Shown: positions 11,900-25,530, counted from the stretch's first letter. The stretch: DNA of 64,000 nucleotides from Polyodon spathula (GCF_017654505.1 NC_054549.1:30539354-30603353); one strand, 5' to 3'. Numbers and translations: made by a program. Notes: generated by a model not told the origin, from the letters alone.

Positions 11900-14330
11900 T
11901 ATAACAATGTCTACAGATAGTTTGTAGACAGTCACCTGCTGACCTTGAATGAGTTGTCATTAGAGGTCTGACAACATTCAAACTTCTACAAGTACAGTAT
12001 TACTATGTTTACTCTATCAACACAACCACAGGACAAAGAAGAAAAAAAGAAAGTATACTTAAATATTAGCATTACATTGCTGCTGTACAATCCTTTTCAC
12101 ATGACAAAGACCACAGAACGTATCCATTAGTGCTCATACATTAAAGATGGTACATTGATTTCTTTATTGTTTTCAATACACTAGGTGTTTTCATTCTGCA
12201 CAGGATTCATCCACAACTTCATTCCTGTGACAAGTTAAAAGGACAGTAAGTGGTACACTATTTTAAAAAAAGCTTTTAAAATATATTGAAACCCACCATA
12301 AAACATAGCAGAAGTAAAGCAGCATCAAATACTTTAAGTATTCGTTCATTATAGCTTTTCACGAAATAATAATATGCTACAAACCATTTCATCACAAAAC
12401 TGCTCCAAGTCATTGATGAAGGCCATAGCTTATTTGGATATGTTTCTATTTATAGCAGCTAAAAGTAGCAACTGAAAAAGTGTGATTTCTGGCACACAAA
12501 GTGTATGATAAAAAGATTAAAAAAATAAAATAAGAATTCTAAAACAATACACCTGTGGTATTCTGAAGTAGTGGACACATATAATGCAAGGCATAACCCA
12601 CAGGCTTTCTGAGCTGTGATACCATCTTTCATATACAACCGAGGTGGTGGAGTTAGTGTGGTATATCAAAATTGATACATCAGCATATCCAAATGCAAAG
12701 CAGCTATATTGCTTGACCTCCTTGTACTATAGCTGTTGAAAAATAATCCATTAGAGAACATTGAGACCTGGCATTTAGAAGCACTGGGCGATGGATAACA
12801 ACAAGATGTTGTTGTGCAATTAACAGCTCAATCTGGTAGCATTTTCATGGCAGGGGGTGTTAATTGTCTCTGAGGAAATGCAGCATCCTTCTGATTTTTA
12901 TTTTTAACATGATCCCTTTAAGCCTGCTTAGAGACAAATGGAGGCCTTGAGAAGTTATTTTGTTTGTTTGTTTCCAAATGCTGAAGTGTCCGACTTAATT
13001 TAACCAAATACCAGCACAGCACCTTCTATGATGTTTAACCTGAGATAAAAGTATATGTTTTCTGTGATGCTGGCAGGGCAACTGCCTCTTGATTCAGTCA
13101 ACAGCACATTATTCACGCTCAAGTGATTGTGATTCTCCTTACAGCACCAAGCCGCTAAGCAGATTCAGAAATGATGGGAGTTGTCAGCTTTAGATGCAAG
13201 CTTTCACTTTGTCCCTATAAATCATATGTATTTATGCTTGTGATTACTGGAGGTGTTCACACTGTGCAAGGTGGGAGTTACCTTGGGCAGGGTCAAATGT
13301 GAGACCACAGGCTGACCGAAAGGAGCAGCTTAACACTTTCATACTCACTGACAAATCTAAAGAAAGTTCTTGCTATACCTGTGTCCAAGTTAATGCAATG
13401 CTACAGTTACCCTTAGAGCAGGATCCAGGACTTCTTTTGTCAAAATAATTTACTGTCCAATGGGACATGAAATTTGCTGCCTAGGGTATGCCGAAACCTG
13501 TAGTTGATTGAATATAGTCTATGATAAGCGCAAGACTCTCGCACCTAATAAAATGTATCCCAAATCTAATCACTTTATTTATTCTATTTGCTATTTCGCC
13601 TCCTGCAGGGAAGAAGAATCTACAGAAAATCAGGAAAGAAGCCTGACAATTAGCTACCGCTATAAGCCTAGACTGTATCCATAAGAAGAATGAATCATAA
13701 GGCATGGTTGCACTAAAAAGAAGACAAACATTTCAATGAGAATGCTATAATATATTGCTATAATATATTGTATGTTATAACAGTTTCTTTTGGAACATTG
13801 GTAAGATCAAATAACTTTAGAATTAACAGTTGTTGTAAATGCATAATGGAAATCAGTTAATAGCCACATCTCTTTATTTCCCACCAAGATATTCTAACAC
13901 ATATTATAACAGATCAGTTCCTTACTGTGACATCAATCTTTCTGCCGTTAAAACTTTATATTTATGGTTCCTGCTGCACAACATGGTAGGAAAAATTCAG
14001 TTTCGAGACAGAGATTTGACTGCTTCACAAAATGGACTTGGAGACAACACATATGCAATTAAGCAGTATTACATACTTTAAATAATAACTAGTACTAGTT
14101 AGTAAACCAAATATTGTATTGTGACATCAAGAAAACCATGACTGTTTTCTTTACTCTGCTAAATCTGTCCAATATCTTGTATTTGTTATGCATTTGGAAA
14201 ATGGATCAAGACTTGGAAAAGCATTAGCAACATTCTTCACAACAACTATCTGTTGTCATATTTATAAAATCTTGGATCTAGAGAAAGATAGCCATACAGT
14301 ACATGCAAAACACACAACACATATTCTGGT
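11900..14330. other. Unique non-coding DNA
   Basis: No repeat or supported exon is visible. The part at about 13040-13330 is less AT-rich and non-repetitive, so it could be a conserved non-coding element. Only a cross-species alignment could show that. Confidence 0.3.
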
Positions 14331-14340
14331 ACAAAATTTA

Positions 14341-14657
14341 ACTTGAACAACCGATTTGAAAATTGAATGACCAAATACTGTACAACCAATAGCTCTGCAT
14401 AAAACAGTCTGGCATGTAGTTTTTTTTTTGTATACTCCAGCAAGGTTCGACGATTATACCAATGGTTGGTCTACTAAAAACATCCTTCAGGAAAAACATA
14501 ACATATGTAAAAGCTACCGTGCTATCAAACCTCATCAAGAGCTCTCCATACAAACTGTAGAAGTTCTCAGTAGAGAACGGTATGTCGTAGCAGTTGCTGA
14601 CGCTCTTGGCTTTATGGAAATTCACAGTTTCAACATCAAAATCAAAAAATCACATTG
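14341..14657 (-). other. Coding-like open frame, unknown
   Basis: A minus-strand frame is open for about 105 codons. It includes VSNCYDIPFSTENFYSLYGE and, further on, FLKDVFSRPTIGIIVEP. Base composition rises within 14450-14625 relative to the AT-rich flanks, as in an exon or an old coding fragment. There is no in-frame ATG near the start. A weak acceptor (CCATAAAG) and possible donors (such as GGTATAATC) exist, but none is convincing. I do not recognise the protein. It may be an exon, a retrocopy or a decayed transposon protein. Confidence 0.25.
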
Positions 14658-14659
14658 CC

Positions 14660-15675
14660 TTCTTTACTTTTAAAAACTATCAGAGCACAGCTGGAGTAAA
14701 TGAAACAATATTTGTCTTTATTTGTCCCTCATTTTCGGGCCCTTTCATTTGACCTACCTCAAAGCTTCTACCTCAAAACGCTCATTTGTGGGTTTATTAA
14801 AAACTTTGGACATATGTTTGTTCTGGGTCCTGTGAATTTTCCAGCAGAAACTCTATGCTCTGAAGTTATTTACTTGTCTGAACATTGTAACCTCTACATC
14901 TATTTGTAAGCTAGTATCAGTATTCCTGCTTCATAATTAAATATAGTGACAAAGGTAAGGGTACTTTTTTTTTTTTTTTATTCAACTGTGGACTTTTGTT
15001 AGTTCCAACACCCTTGACTTGATGTCAACAGATTCCTACTGCGACTGTTAATTCCTGCTGTCAACATCCAGGCTGAATAAGATTAATAAGACTAAAGAAG
15101 ACTTATTTAAAGCAAAGAATTAGATAAAGTTAAAAGTAAAAAGTACTCTTCTGTAGAATAAATGAGGAGGGAAACCTATTGGTGTTACACAGTTGAGTCA
15201 TTGTGTGTTGTGGTTTTCCATGTTAACTTCACTGAGACATTTAGCACTAGCAAGGGCACACTTGTTAAACTATATTAAGAAATAGCATTCTGAGCTTTTG
15301 GTTGCATTATTTTTTTAACATATGCTGAAAGGCATTTTACATAGCATGTTAATCAAGCAATATAAACCCGATTAGGGGGCATTACAACCTGGAAGCAAAC
15401 CCTGGCAGGTGGATTAAGAGCACTTATCATGAAGACAAGGTCAACAACGACTGTAACATCCCCTAATGAGGTTTTTATAGAGGTTTCTTTACATCAGTAT
15501 CGGAAAAAAATCAAAGAAGATTCAGATATTTTAGCCAGAGCTTTACTATATTACGAAAGAGTATATGCATATTTTCTAGAAGCATAAGGATAATGATTTT
15601 AGATATAAACAAATATATCTTTCACATATAGCTACTATGCTTTGTAAACCATTTCCCTGAAATGCTAATACAATT
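14660..15675. other. No recognisable feature
   Basis: AT-rich DNA with one T-tract at about 14966-14979. Nothing else is supported. Confidence 0.4.
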
Positions 15676-15677
15676 AT

Positions 15678-15732
15678 ATTTCACCATGCAATAAATAGTT
15701 GCCATGCCTTCAATAGTGGCTGTTTACACCAA
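15678..15732. repeat. Dispersed repeat copy A
   Basis: The segment TTTCACCATGCAAT...GCCATGCCTTCAATAGT...GTTTACACCAA recurs at 38117-38172. In both places it is followed within about 25 bp by a (TA)n tract. It could be the end of an unrecognised DNA transposon that inserts at TA repeats. Confidence 0.6.
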
Positions 15733-15739
15733 GTATTGC

Positions 15740-15766
15740 CTATATATATATATATATATATATATT
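15740..15766. repeat. (TA)n microsatellite
   Basis: A short perfect TA run immediately left of the LTR-like block at 15.8-16.1 kb. Confidence 0.95.
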
Positions 15767-15799
15767 GATAATTGATAATATAGTGATAATTATAGATTA

Positions 15800-16100
15800 G
15801 AGTCTTAGAGCCTGACTGTGTGTATGTGTGTGAGAACAGTCGATACAAAGTAAGTTTTTGTGTGAAGCCTGTGTGTTATTGGTTTTGTGTTTCAGGTAAA
15901 CGGCTTAGCCGTCCTGCGTATTAGTCAGGGACATATTGGTGTTTAGTGAGAGCTCCAAAACTGAGTTAGGTTTTTGTTTCTGTTTGTTTAATTTGATCTG
16001 TGTGTTTATTAAAAATAGCGCGAAAGTGCTTTAAAAATCAATTTCCGTGTGCTGGGTCCATTCTTAAAGGGGCAACGAACTCTGAAAGTGGCACAATCTT
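15800..16100. mobile_element. LTR-like repeat block between (TA)n tracts
   Basis: A block of about 300 bp of different composition lies between (TA)n tracts on both sides. It holds CpG-containing text (GGCTTAGCCGTCCTGCGTAT, ATAGCGCGAAAGTGC) and a TTTATTAAAAATAG stretch suggestive of a poly(A) site. It looks like retroelement U3/R/U5 sequence, but no TG...CA ends or target duplication could be fixed. It may be a fragment of an LTR or another interspersed repeat. Confidence 0.35.
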
Positions 16101-16103
<3 letters not shown>

Positions 16104-16139
<36 letters not shown>

Positions 16140-16180
16140 TATATAAATATATATATATAATATAATATATTATATATATG
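16104..16180. repeat. (TA)n microsatellite, imperfect
   Basis: TA run broken by AATA units, immediately right of the LTR-like block. Confidence 0.95.
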
Positions 16181-16184
16181 ATTA

Positions 16185-18050
16185 TAGTATTCAAGTACAA
16201 AAATAAATTGCATGAAAATTGACAATTGAGCCAACACCTGGGAAAATACCTAACATGCTGTTTGTATTTACAAAGCAGATTAATTAAAATACAGTATTAT
16301 TATACAATGGCTTCAATCTAATCATTTCATCCAGCAGATTAATATGCTCCATAGTATGATATTAATGTTAATTGTGAGGCTACAGGCACACAGGATAAAT
16401 TACAGAGAGGCAACATGCATTTCTTCTATCAAGAAATTAACAATACAGTGGTTTTTCATTAGCACAGGATTTATAAAGAAAATGTAATGTATAACCCATA
16501 GTTGGGTACAGACTCTGTAGACAATTCTGTTATAAAAACAAACAAAAAAAAAAAAAAAAGTGGTTTTATAAAGGACTCATTTGGTGATAATCTACATGCC
16601 ACCTTTAATACAGGTATGGGTAATTGCTGTCACTGGTGCATGGGGTGGTTCAATTATGGTCTTACGACATTCTCCATTATCAAAGAATACTGATATTAAA
16701 AACTTGTGGAAAGAATTGTAATAAACTCTGAAGTTATATAATTCTACATTGCAGGTTGTGTAAATAAGCTTAGTTCTACATGACGTGTGTGTGTGTGTGT
16801 GTAGGACAACCACAAAGCATCTTTTACTAACCATGTGTCCAGCACATATAGAACACATGTTATGATGTAACATGTATTTCATAATGCTACTAATGCTTTA
16901 TTTCTTAATACCGATTATGGGACTCATACACATTACTATATTATGGGAAAAAAGAGGTGTTTTAATATTCATAGGATATCTGAGACCTCATCTCATGTAT
17001 TATGATTTCACAAGAGACATTTTCGTTTTGAAATGAAAAAGGATAATTTATAGAGCGAAAGCAAATTTGAATAATGACATGTTTGTTTATTAATGGCTTT
17101 CTTTCATTTTTGTAAATGGCATTTCCCTTTAAGGGTGCTGGTGTGCATAAGGGACCTGTCTGTCAAAAGAGTTGCAAGGTACAAATTGGGCAACTCCAAA
17201 ACAGAAATGTGAGGGTTAAAACTGTTCATAACAACAGACTACAATGGTTTTGAATGCACAGCTGGTGTTCTGACCCTTTGGATCAGATAGCACTGCCAGT
17301 CAGTGAGGGTCTGAAACTAGGAGACAGATTTTCCTATTCTGATTATTCCATCCTGTATTGTGTTCTATTGGAGAACATTGTGCATTGCCATTGACAACCT
17401 AACTGGTATAGGCTTGACAGGTGTCAATAATAAGTGGCAACACTGTTATTTACCTTGTGAAGCACAGCTTTGTAAAGTGCATTGGATAAGAGCAGGCGGC
17501 AGCAACAACAAGGAAAGCAATATGATATGATCAAATGATATTTGTTTAAAAAATAGCTACATACAGTCTGTTGACGTTCAGTAGCAGCTGCACGGCGATG
17601 CTGGTCAAATCGGGGTCATGGTCACTTTTATTAAATCCTAATATGCGTAATCTCTAAAGATTAACCAGTATACGGGCTGGGGTAAATAACAACTGCCCGG
17701 CTGTACTTCAAAACACATGCATAATTCTTTCTATTGCAGTCCATCGAACTACAATGTATAGATAGAACTGCTGAGAACAGGAACACTGGGCTCATGAGGT
17801 GCGTTGTAAAGTAGGACCAACAACGACTGTTTGATTTGTTATTTTTCATACATTCTCTCTGTAAACTAAAATAATAGGAATAGGGTACAATGCACATACA
17901 GGTGTGACTGTCCCCTTTATTATTACAATAGAAAGACAATGCCAAGGGCTGTCACATGCTGTGTTGAGAAGTAAATCCACGCAACGGGATTCATCAAAAA
18001 AAGTTTAAAAGCTTAGATACTCAGTTTACAAATGTCTTTTAACCCCACTT
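16185..18050. other. No recognisable gene
   Basis: AT-rich DNA with an A-tract at about 16543-16559 and a short (GT)n near 16782-16801. The string TGACAGGTGTCAATAATAA near 17420 recurs in similar form near 19510, too short to classify. Confidence 0.35.
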
Positions 18051-18052
18051 TA

Positions 18053-18090
<38 letters not shown>
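18053..18090. repeat. (CA)n microsatellite
   Basis: Perfect CA dinucleotide run of about 19 units. Confidence 0.97.
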
Positions 18091-18093
<3 letters not shown>

Positions 18094-18291
18094 GACCATG
18101 TCTATTTCAGACACAGCTGTTATGTCTCACGAATTTTCTAAACTGTTCTTTGGAAAGTGCAACTGAACTTAATTCCATTTACTTTAGCAATATTACATAA
18201 GACAATGAATCACGAATCCCTACAGAACAACAATGCACCTGCTCGTCTTGCAAGCATACACCCCAAACAGAAATATGTTGTAAATAATAAA

Positions 18292-18351
<60 letters not shown>

Positions 18352-18360
18352 TAATAATAA
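18292..18360. repeat. (AAT)n microsatellite
   Basis: Near-perfect AAT triplets of about 68 bp. The poly-Asn frame across it is an artefact. Confidence 0.97.
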
Positions 18361-18774
18361 ACAAACGTTGCCTTACCTGTTACTGAACTGTAAGTTAAAA
18401 CAAATAAAACACCATGTTGTTTGTCTCTAAAGTATTCGGAAGTTTTGAAATTATAAGGGAATTCTTAATAAGTCCCTACCTGTACAGTACCATATAAATA
18501 GAAACAGTACCGGCAAATTTAAAATCTTCATACACACTACAGCGCACGATTTAAAATTGAAGAGGCTAGTACTGTCTTTAGACATCACTTCCTTTTGAAC
18601 GCAACAATAATTAGGAGACAGACTGTAAACGACCGCGTATTCAAATTGGCAGATAACACACACTATATCGTTTACGAGTCTGATTGTTCCAAGATGCAAT
18701 TATTGATAAAATCGCATGCACTTTGCAAAGCTGAGTTCACATGCTGTCGCTGCTAAGAACGAGAGAAGTCGTTG

Positions 18775-19030
18775 TACTTACAGAAATGCATCAGTTTTTC
18801 CTCCACTTCGGTCAGAGCAAAACAAGCACACGATCAGTCTCTCAGCAAGTCACTGCGTTCACTGTACTGATCAACCAGGCAGAACATACCCTTATAGGTT
18901 GTCTGTACAGCTGGGAGATAATGGAACTGTTTTCTCTGCTGGGACTGGATGCTTAACTGCTATGCACTGAGCACCGCAGTGTCTCCTCGCTGTCATTAAT
19001 CAGGAAGTATAGCGACTCTCTGCTGTATTC
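18775..19030 (-). other. Possible non-coding first exon
   Basis: This about 250-bp patch is less AT-rich than its surroundings. Read on the minus strand it ends in TTTCT|GTAAGTACAACG, a near-consensus splice donor at about 18777-18788. No frame is open throughout, so if real it would be a 5'-UTR or non-coding exon. It lies downstream, in minus-strand order, of the better-supported exon at 20298-20381. An unrecognised old repeat would explain the base composition equally well. Confidence 0.2.
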
Positions 19031-19121
19031 CCAAAAGCACCCTCACAATTAACACATGAATCACAGGCACAGACAGAAGGGCGTTTTGTAGCATTAAGTG
19101 GACACTTCAAAACAAGTTCTG

Positions 19122-19124
<3 letters not shown>

Positions 19125-19199
<75 letters not shown>
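19125..19199. repeat. (TA)n microsatellite
   Basis: About 37 perfect TA units. Confidence 0.98.
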
Positions 19200-19203
<4 letters not shown>

Positions 19204-19204
19204 T

Positions 19205-20296
19205 CTAAAGGAACCCAAAAAGGAAATGCTGATAAGATTTGATAAGCCTGTGCAATTTTCTCAGATTAATATGTTATTCATTCCAATTACATTGTGAGCT
19301 TTCAGCAGCAGTAGATGCAGGACATATTGAAGAGGCTTTTATTTCTTAACTTCATAAACAATACCCATGTATTGCCTTTTGGTTAATGCATTTCTTCGTG
19401 TGAGAATGAATTAATGGCAATACAAGTCATTTCTTATCCAGCTGGTGTCAAAGGTACTGTGAGGTACCTGCACAGTATAGTCTATTAAAGCTTTAATCAG
19501 GTTGGCCTGGCAGGTGTCAATAATAACAAGTATGTTATTAAGATACGTGTTCACCAGTACTAGAAATGCTAAATTAGATCTACAAGAATTATGAATAAAA
19601 TAAATAAATAAATAAACACACTATCTCTACAGATAAAAATGTAACTGACATATAGACGGACAAACAGGTTCCTCCCCAGATTCTGACACGCTATAAATGG
19701 TGGTAAAAAAAATGTCTTAATCATTTTTAGTTTTTGTCACAGCTGGATAAGACAGTTGGATAAAGACGTTTCATCTTGATTGAACATACAGACACCTCCA
19801 CCAGTAAGTGGTAAAACAAAAGGCGGGGGGTAGGGAGTCCTCTACTGAAGTGTACTGCTTTTTTACATTGTAATACATCAAAGTTGTGACTTAGGACAAA
19901 TGTTTAAACCGTATACTCCAGTGTATGTGTATATTATTGTACACTGATTGAGAAGGATAACATTCTGAATATAGTTTGACTCAATTGCTAGGAATTAGTT
20001 ACATGTTTTCTCAGATGTAAAATAAACCCATATAACTAAAAAAAAAATAATACACACATCCTCTGAGCACTATTTTTATGGAATGTTTAATATTTTAAAG
20101 ACTTAAAAATTAAAAAAAAAAAGCTAACACTAATTAAAGCAGTATTTATAGGCGTACTGACAGTGCTTTTTATTCATGTTTTTTATTCACACATTTGTTT
20201 CAGGAAAAAAAAAAAAATAAAGCTGTTCTCAAACATACACTAATAAACATTCTATGGTTCATTAATGTTATGTGTAGGCAGTCAAGGTCACCCTTA
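19205..20296. other. No recognisable feature
   Basis: AT-rich unique-looking DNA with short A-tracts near 20040 and 20200. Nothing is supported. Confidence 0.4.
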
Positions 20297-20297
20297 C

Positions 20298-20381
20298 CTG
20301 AAGAAATACATCCGGATAGTTGTCTGCAGTGTCAGCTGTGATGGGGGAGTTGTGGTTCAATGTGTCGTGGTCAGAGCCCAT
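20298..20381 (-). CDS. Candidate internal or first coding exon
   Basis: On the minus strand an acceptor (CATTTGTAG) is followed by exactly 84 nt, which are fully open in one frame, and then by CAG|GTAAGG, a consensus donor. The 28 codons start with ATG directly after the acceptor, begin MGSDHDTLNHNSPITA and end NYPDVFLQ. The exon is phase 0 at both edges. It is clearly richer in GC than its flanks. A branch-like TTACTAT precedes the acceptor. I do not recognise the protein, and no second exon of the same gene could be confirmed. The short length leaves room for chance, but the agreement of both sites, frame and composition is good. Confidence 0.5.
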
Positions 20382-20384
20382 CTA

Positions 20385-23300
20385 CAAATGAACTATAGTA
20401 AGTAATACAGCTTGGTTTGTTGCTTTGACAACCTAGGCCGTCTAGCTATAAGTAGTCCATGCTACCTTTTCTTAAGCACAGATAGCCTGGACAAATTATA
20501 CTGGGCAGGGTATTTTATTTATTTATGTATTTATTTATATATTATGTATGCAGCAGTTTGAAGTGTTTAATGGAAAATTATTTATAAATCCCTATTATAT
20601 TGTATTGCATTGTATTGAACCAGAGTATTGCGGTACTGCTAATTGTTCCTTTTATCTTGACCAGCTGTCCAACTTTAATGTTTGGAAAACCATCAAATAT
20701 GATCCCTGGGTAAATGGTTAACTATTCACCTGCTACCATTTGCAGCAGGAGGTTGAATGGCATTCTGTAAGCTCTGTTTTAGCTCAGGAAAGCAAACGTT
20801 TTAACAAGGGGAAATAGAGAGATACTTTCTAAAGTATTTACATACAATACCAAAAACCCCAGTTCAGCTAAGTGACAGTTGAAGCAAATACAATTGTCAC
20901 TTTAAACATCAGCCTATCCTGGTTTAATGGCTCACAAGCAACGCTGTTACGTTAGCCTTTGGAGTTTCTGCAATTGTGGCAAATATGGCATCGCTTATTT
21001 ACTCACTGTCATTCTAATGACTCCAGATTTTTTTTCTTTGTGAAGCAACAGTCAAAACTTTAAGAGACAGAAATGTGAGCAAAGTGCTCTCATTTAGGTT
21101 TGTAAGTAATGGGTAACTGTATCTCGTTCAAGACTAAGGCCAGTGTAATTGTCACATTATATATATATCCACCCCCTTCCAGCTACTCTGTGTTCATCAT
21201 GCCTTTATAAAACATACATTGCAGTTAAAAAAACAAACAAACAAAAAAAACAATCCTGAGGCAATTACCTTTACTACTGTAAAATGACTGTAACAATGCA
21301 CCTGTACTCATTTTTGTAGCCCTTAAAAAACAGAATTGTGACCAATGCTGTGTACCAAGGGTGTTATTTATTTGGCTTTCCTTTTGATTAAGCTAAACTC
21401 TATATATCTCAATTCATTTTTTTTTTTTTTTTTTTTTTTTATGTACTGACTGATGCTGCAAAAGTAATTACTGGGAGGAGATTAGCTAACCTATTCTACG
21501 CTTGGTTGATTTCTTGTATCAGTGGCTCTGTGCAGCCAGTTAAAATGCATTACATAGTTCCTTATGATCCACAGCAGAGAACCAATTATGAAGTTACAGC
21601 AGAGATTATGTTAACTGAAAAATATTTTTAAGGTATACACTGAACACTCCTCTGCAAATGTTTTTTACACTTGAATAAATTAAACATACACAATAGACCA
21701 AGAGAAAAATCTATTTCAAGCTTTAGCTTAGTTACCTATCCGCTTTGGCCTATGCATTTTTTATTCCTGTTATAAGCTTTCTTTTGTAGTTGTTATTCAT
21801 GACAACTGCATACAGTGTTCCTTTTATGTTTCTATTGGCCAATTTAGTGGGGACGGGGGACAACGGTTTAAACACAGTATTAATGGTTTCACTGAGACCC
21901 ATACAACAAGCATTAGACAGGATGATCATCAATCTGATTTTACAATCAACTTAAAAGCTTTTTGCATAACCCAAATAACCACTGAATATGTGATCATGGC
22001 AAAACATGTTGGGCAAAACCACTGAATCAAATCACTGAACCTGTTAGCCTCTACCAAAGTCTGGAACACACTTATTGGTATACCCATAGTCACGCTGCCT
22101 TAGTACACAAAAAGCACATATTTTAAATAACACAAAAGACAACTATTTGTGGGGCATCAGGCCCGTTCAGACTTCCTTCTGACAGTCATTTAAAGACAAA
22201 TGCTAAAGATGGTTGTTTCACTAATAAATAAAATCTGTTAAGAACAGATTTAGGAGTAATCTGATTTTTCATATGCACCTGCTTTTCAGCAACACATTTA
22301 AGGTAATTGGGGAGTTGGAAATAATAAATTTAGAATATATGTTTACAATTCTAATATATCACAGGAAGAAAGTGAATGCATACACACTCTGATTCCATTG
22401 TATTTACCTAGAGAAAATATAGTTAGAGTGCATGTGTTATAGCTTTACAGAATGCATGGCACTTGTAACTACATTATTGCTATCTAGTACAGCATGGATG
22501 GTGTCAATGGGCAATACACCAACACCCCAGTGCCAGTAATACCTAATAATAATAATACTAATTAATTAAAAGTCAGAATAATATGGTTAACATGAGCTGT
22601 GCTCATATGCTGTAGTTAATTTCACTGTTCCTGTTTTGACTGCTTAGCCTTTTTAGTTATTTTGTGTATGAGAATAACCTCTGCATCATAAACCAGCCTT
22701 TAAAAACCCCCTTCAAAGTGAAAGGGATTTGTTGAGCTGTGCATTGAAAGTTGTCCTTCTTTTGAGCTTTCAGATAATTACTTTATAATACCCATCACTT
22801 ATGCATCCCCGACACAATTTTGTGTGCTCGTTCAATAAAGTGAGGCTTGTCAGCACAGTATGGGAAGCTAAAACAGGCCTTCTTGTTTGTTCTATAGTTT
22901 TCAAGGCGCAAATCAGATCTGTTGAAGTGGCTGGCTGTCAGGTGGCACAAGTGATTGACACATAGCTCAACAAGAAGAAATTTGGATTGCAGATTCCTTT
23001 CGTGTGGCTTACACTCTACCCTCATTATACCTCAGAGCTGGACAGCCAGACATGCTGTGTTATAATGAGGTGTGTGTTAAATAAATGCAATCTTCAAATG
23101 ATTTAGTATGTTTGGCTGTCAAGATGTAGTGGTACATATATCAGAGGAGGAAGCATAAGAAAGAAATGTCATAATGAGGGTGGCATACAGTGCTATTCTT
23201 TGAAATGCATAATTTCTGCAGGAAAAGTTCAGGATTTTTTTTCTCTCTCTCTTACACTTAGATTTAGGGAAGGTGCTTATTAATAAGATCCTAAAGCCCA

Positions 23301-25458
23301 CCTAATAGTTAAATCATTTGGTTCTGGACATTAAGGATTTTAATTAAATAGTTGATGGAGATGTTATATGTGTCTTATAAGTACCTTATAAACACTGCTG
23401 AAGATCAAGAGATAAAATTAAAAAAAGGCTGTTAAATTTATATTATTCCTGGCTGAACGAAATCATCTGGTTTTATGGGGATTGCTTCACCAGAGGTAAT
23501 GAGTTTTGCAATAAGTCATTTTGGAACTTGCTTAGTTTACAGTTTGACTTGTTCTTTTGTGACCACATGGATAAGGCTGCATGTCTTTCTTGAATGGTAC
23601 GCATTGCTCTTATTTTGAGGCTCATTGATCATGTGAATATGCAAGTTGGCAACCGCCACATTGACTTTTTTATGTTTTGGAAAGCCTGGCTCTGGTCAAG
23701 CTAATTTCTGTTTCAAGTCTGCAATTGACATATGCTGCTAGTGTCCAATTAGCTTTTTTTGTTACAGTATTATTTTAAAAACACATAAGTACTACTGAAA
23801 ACTTCATGATAATTGTTAAAGCTGGACAAAAGTAGACATATGGCTTTCAAAATGCTAGTTTTCATTAATGTGCTAAATTAGCTAGTATAAAACACATATC
23901 ACAGCAAACCCACCCATGCCAAGCACACTGTGTGCCACTGATGAAAAGAACATTCATAAATCGTGAGTTTCCATCCACCATGTCCTGTCAATCAAGACTG
24001 TTGGGCCGCGAAGAGCTTTATTAACAGAATGATATGCTTGTAACTGTGATTTATTCTGTTCAATGAAACAGTGAGAGAAGGAAAAAAAAACCAGCTTATT
24101 CTTTTACAGAACGCATAACTTTAGGAATAAAATTAATGAAATAGCATTCTCTCATTTTGCTGTCTTCTAACCCAAATCCATATCTTTACCTTACACCCTG
24201 TCTTACACCCTCTGTTGTGGTTTTAGAGTATTTGATCATAACACAAACTGCACTCCTAAACACACATCTTGTTGTATTTTTCATTAGAGTAATCACAGAA
24301 GTTTTGAAGCTGCTTAATTAACCCCATATATCTTGATTATAGATTGAATGTTCTGAAGATGTTCAGTGCAATCAATAATTAAATTATAAGGCAACAGAAA
24401 CTGTTGCATCTCTGTTGACATCACACCAGAGGTGGAAATCTATACATTTGTGCTCCACACACACCATAGTGACCAATTTCTATTAGTTATGCAAAGAAAA
24501 AGTTAAATGTTTGTTCTTCCTAGTCTTCTTCCATTCTATTTGTTTTCCCTAAGGGGCCCAAAGCTAATAACTACATTTAACTATGTTTTAATTATTTTTG
24601 AAGTAATGCATATAAAAGCTGCACATGTTTGCTTTCAGGTTTAGCACCCCTACACTCTTCTTTTGGAAATGCTTGTAAAAGCCTTAGTAAAAGAGTAAAA
24701 CAGTTCTCAAATAATCTGACAGTAAAACAATATTTCTATAGTTATCTGGTCAATCTAATTCAAACATAATGGACTACCAAAGAACCACTAGTGAATTAAA
24801 ACAGGAATAGATATAAATGACAGCCTCGTAAAATCGAATTAAATCTGGAGGCTGCAGCATAACATCGGAAAAGCCCATGTAAGCTATTCCTAACATTAAT
24901 ACAAATTAAAGTCAAATTTTGTATGGCTGCCATTCCATAATAATAAAGCAAGTCTTAAGGTCATTTTAAATTATTTTTTGTTCTTCGGTAATTTTTCATT
25001 TGTTCCATAAATTAATCTACATCTCCAGCCACACAACTTACTTGCTATATTTAGTAAATGCTTTAATGTATTATCCTATTGATTCAATTTCAGTTGTCAT
25101 GCTGACAAATCACACATCGTTATTATTAAAACTAGTCTCACAAGCAGTGATTAACATTAGGCAGTGGTATGATACAACATACAATATATGAAACATTCAT
25201 TTATCTACAGTAGTCATCAGCTTCTGTGCAGCAGAGATTGCAAAAGCACATGCGGATGTTTTACTGTGCAATGGAGACCCTGTCAAGTTCGAAGATTGTA
25301 ATAACATAAATTGATGCTTTACTGTTAGAGAGGTTATGACATAAGACATTCTGTATTCCATTAGCATTTAAAAATACCCCTAAAAATATTAATATCTTGC
25401 TTACCCTACATAAGTACAAAATGATTTTTTATGATTGTTACACATATACAGTTATGAT

Positions 25459-25460
<2 letters not shown>
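20385..25460. other. About 5 kb of unique DNA, no supported gene
   Basis: This stretch has only simple patches: TTTA/TTAT repeats at 20515-20545, a T-tract at 21417-21440 and A-tracts. A minus-strand open frame at 22795-23025 lies in a slightly GC-richer patch but has no splice support and is not recognised. Some of this may be intron with conserved non-coding elements. Confidence 0.35.

Positions 25461-25461
<1 letters not shown>

Positions 25462-25526
<65 letters not shown>
25462..25526. repeat. (TA)n microsatellite
   Basis: About 32 perfect TA units. Confidence 0.98.
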
Positions 25527-25530
<4 letters not shown>

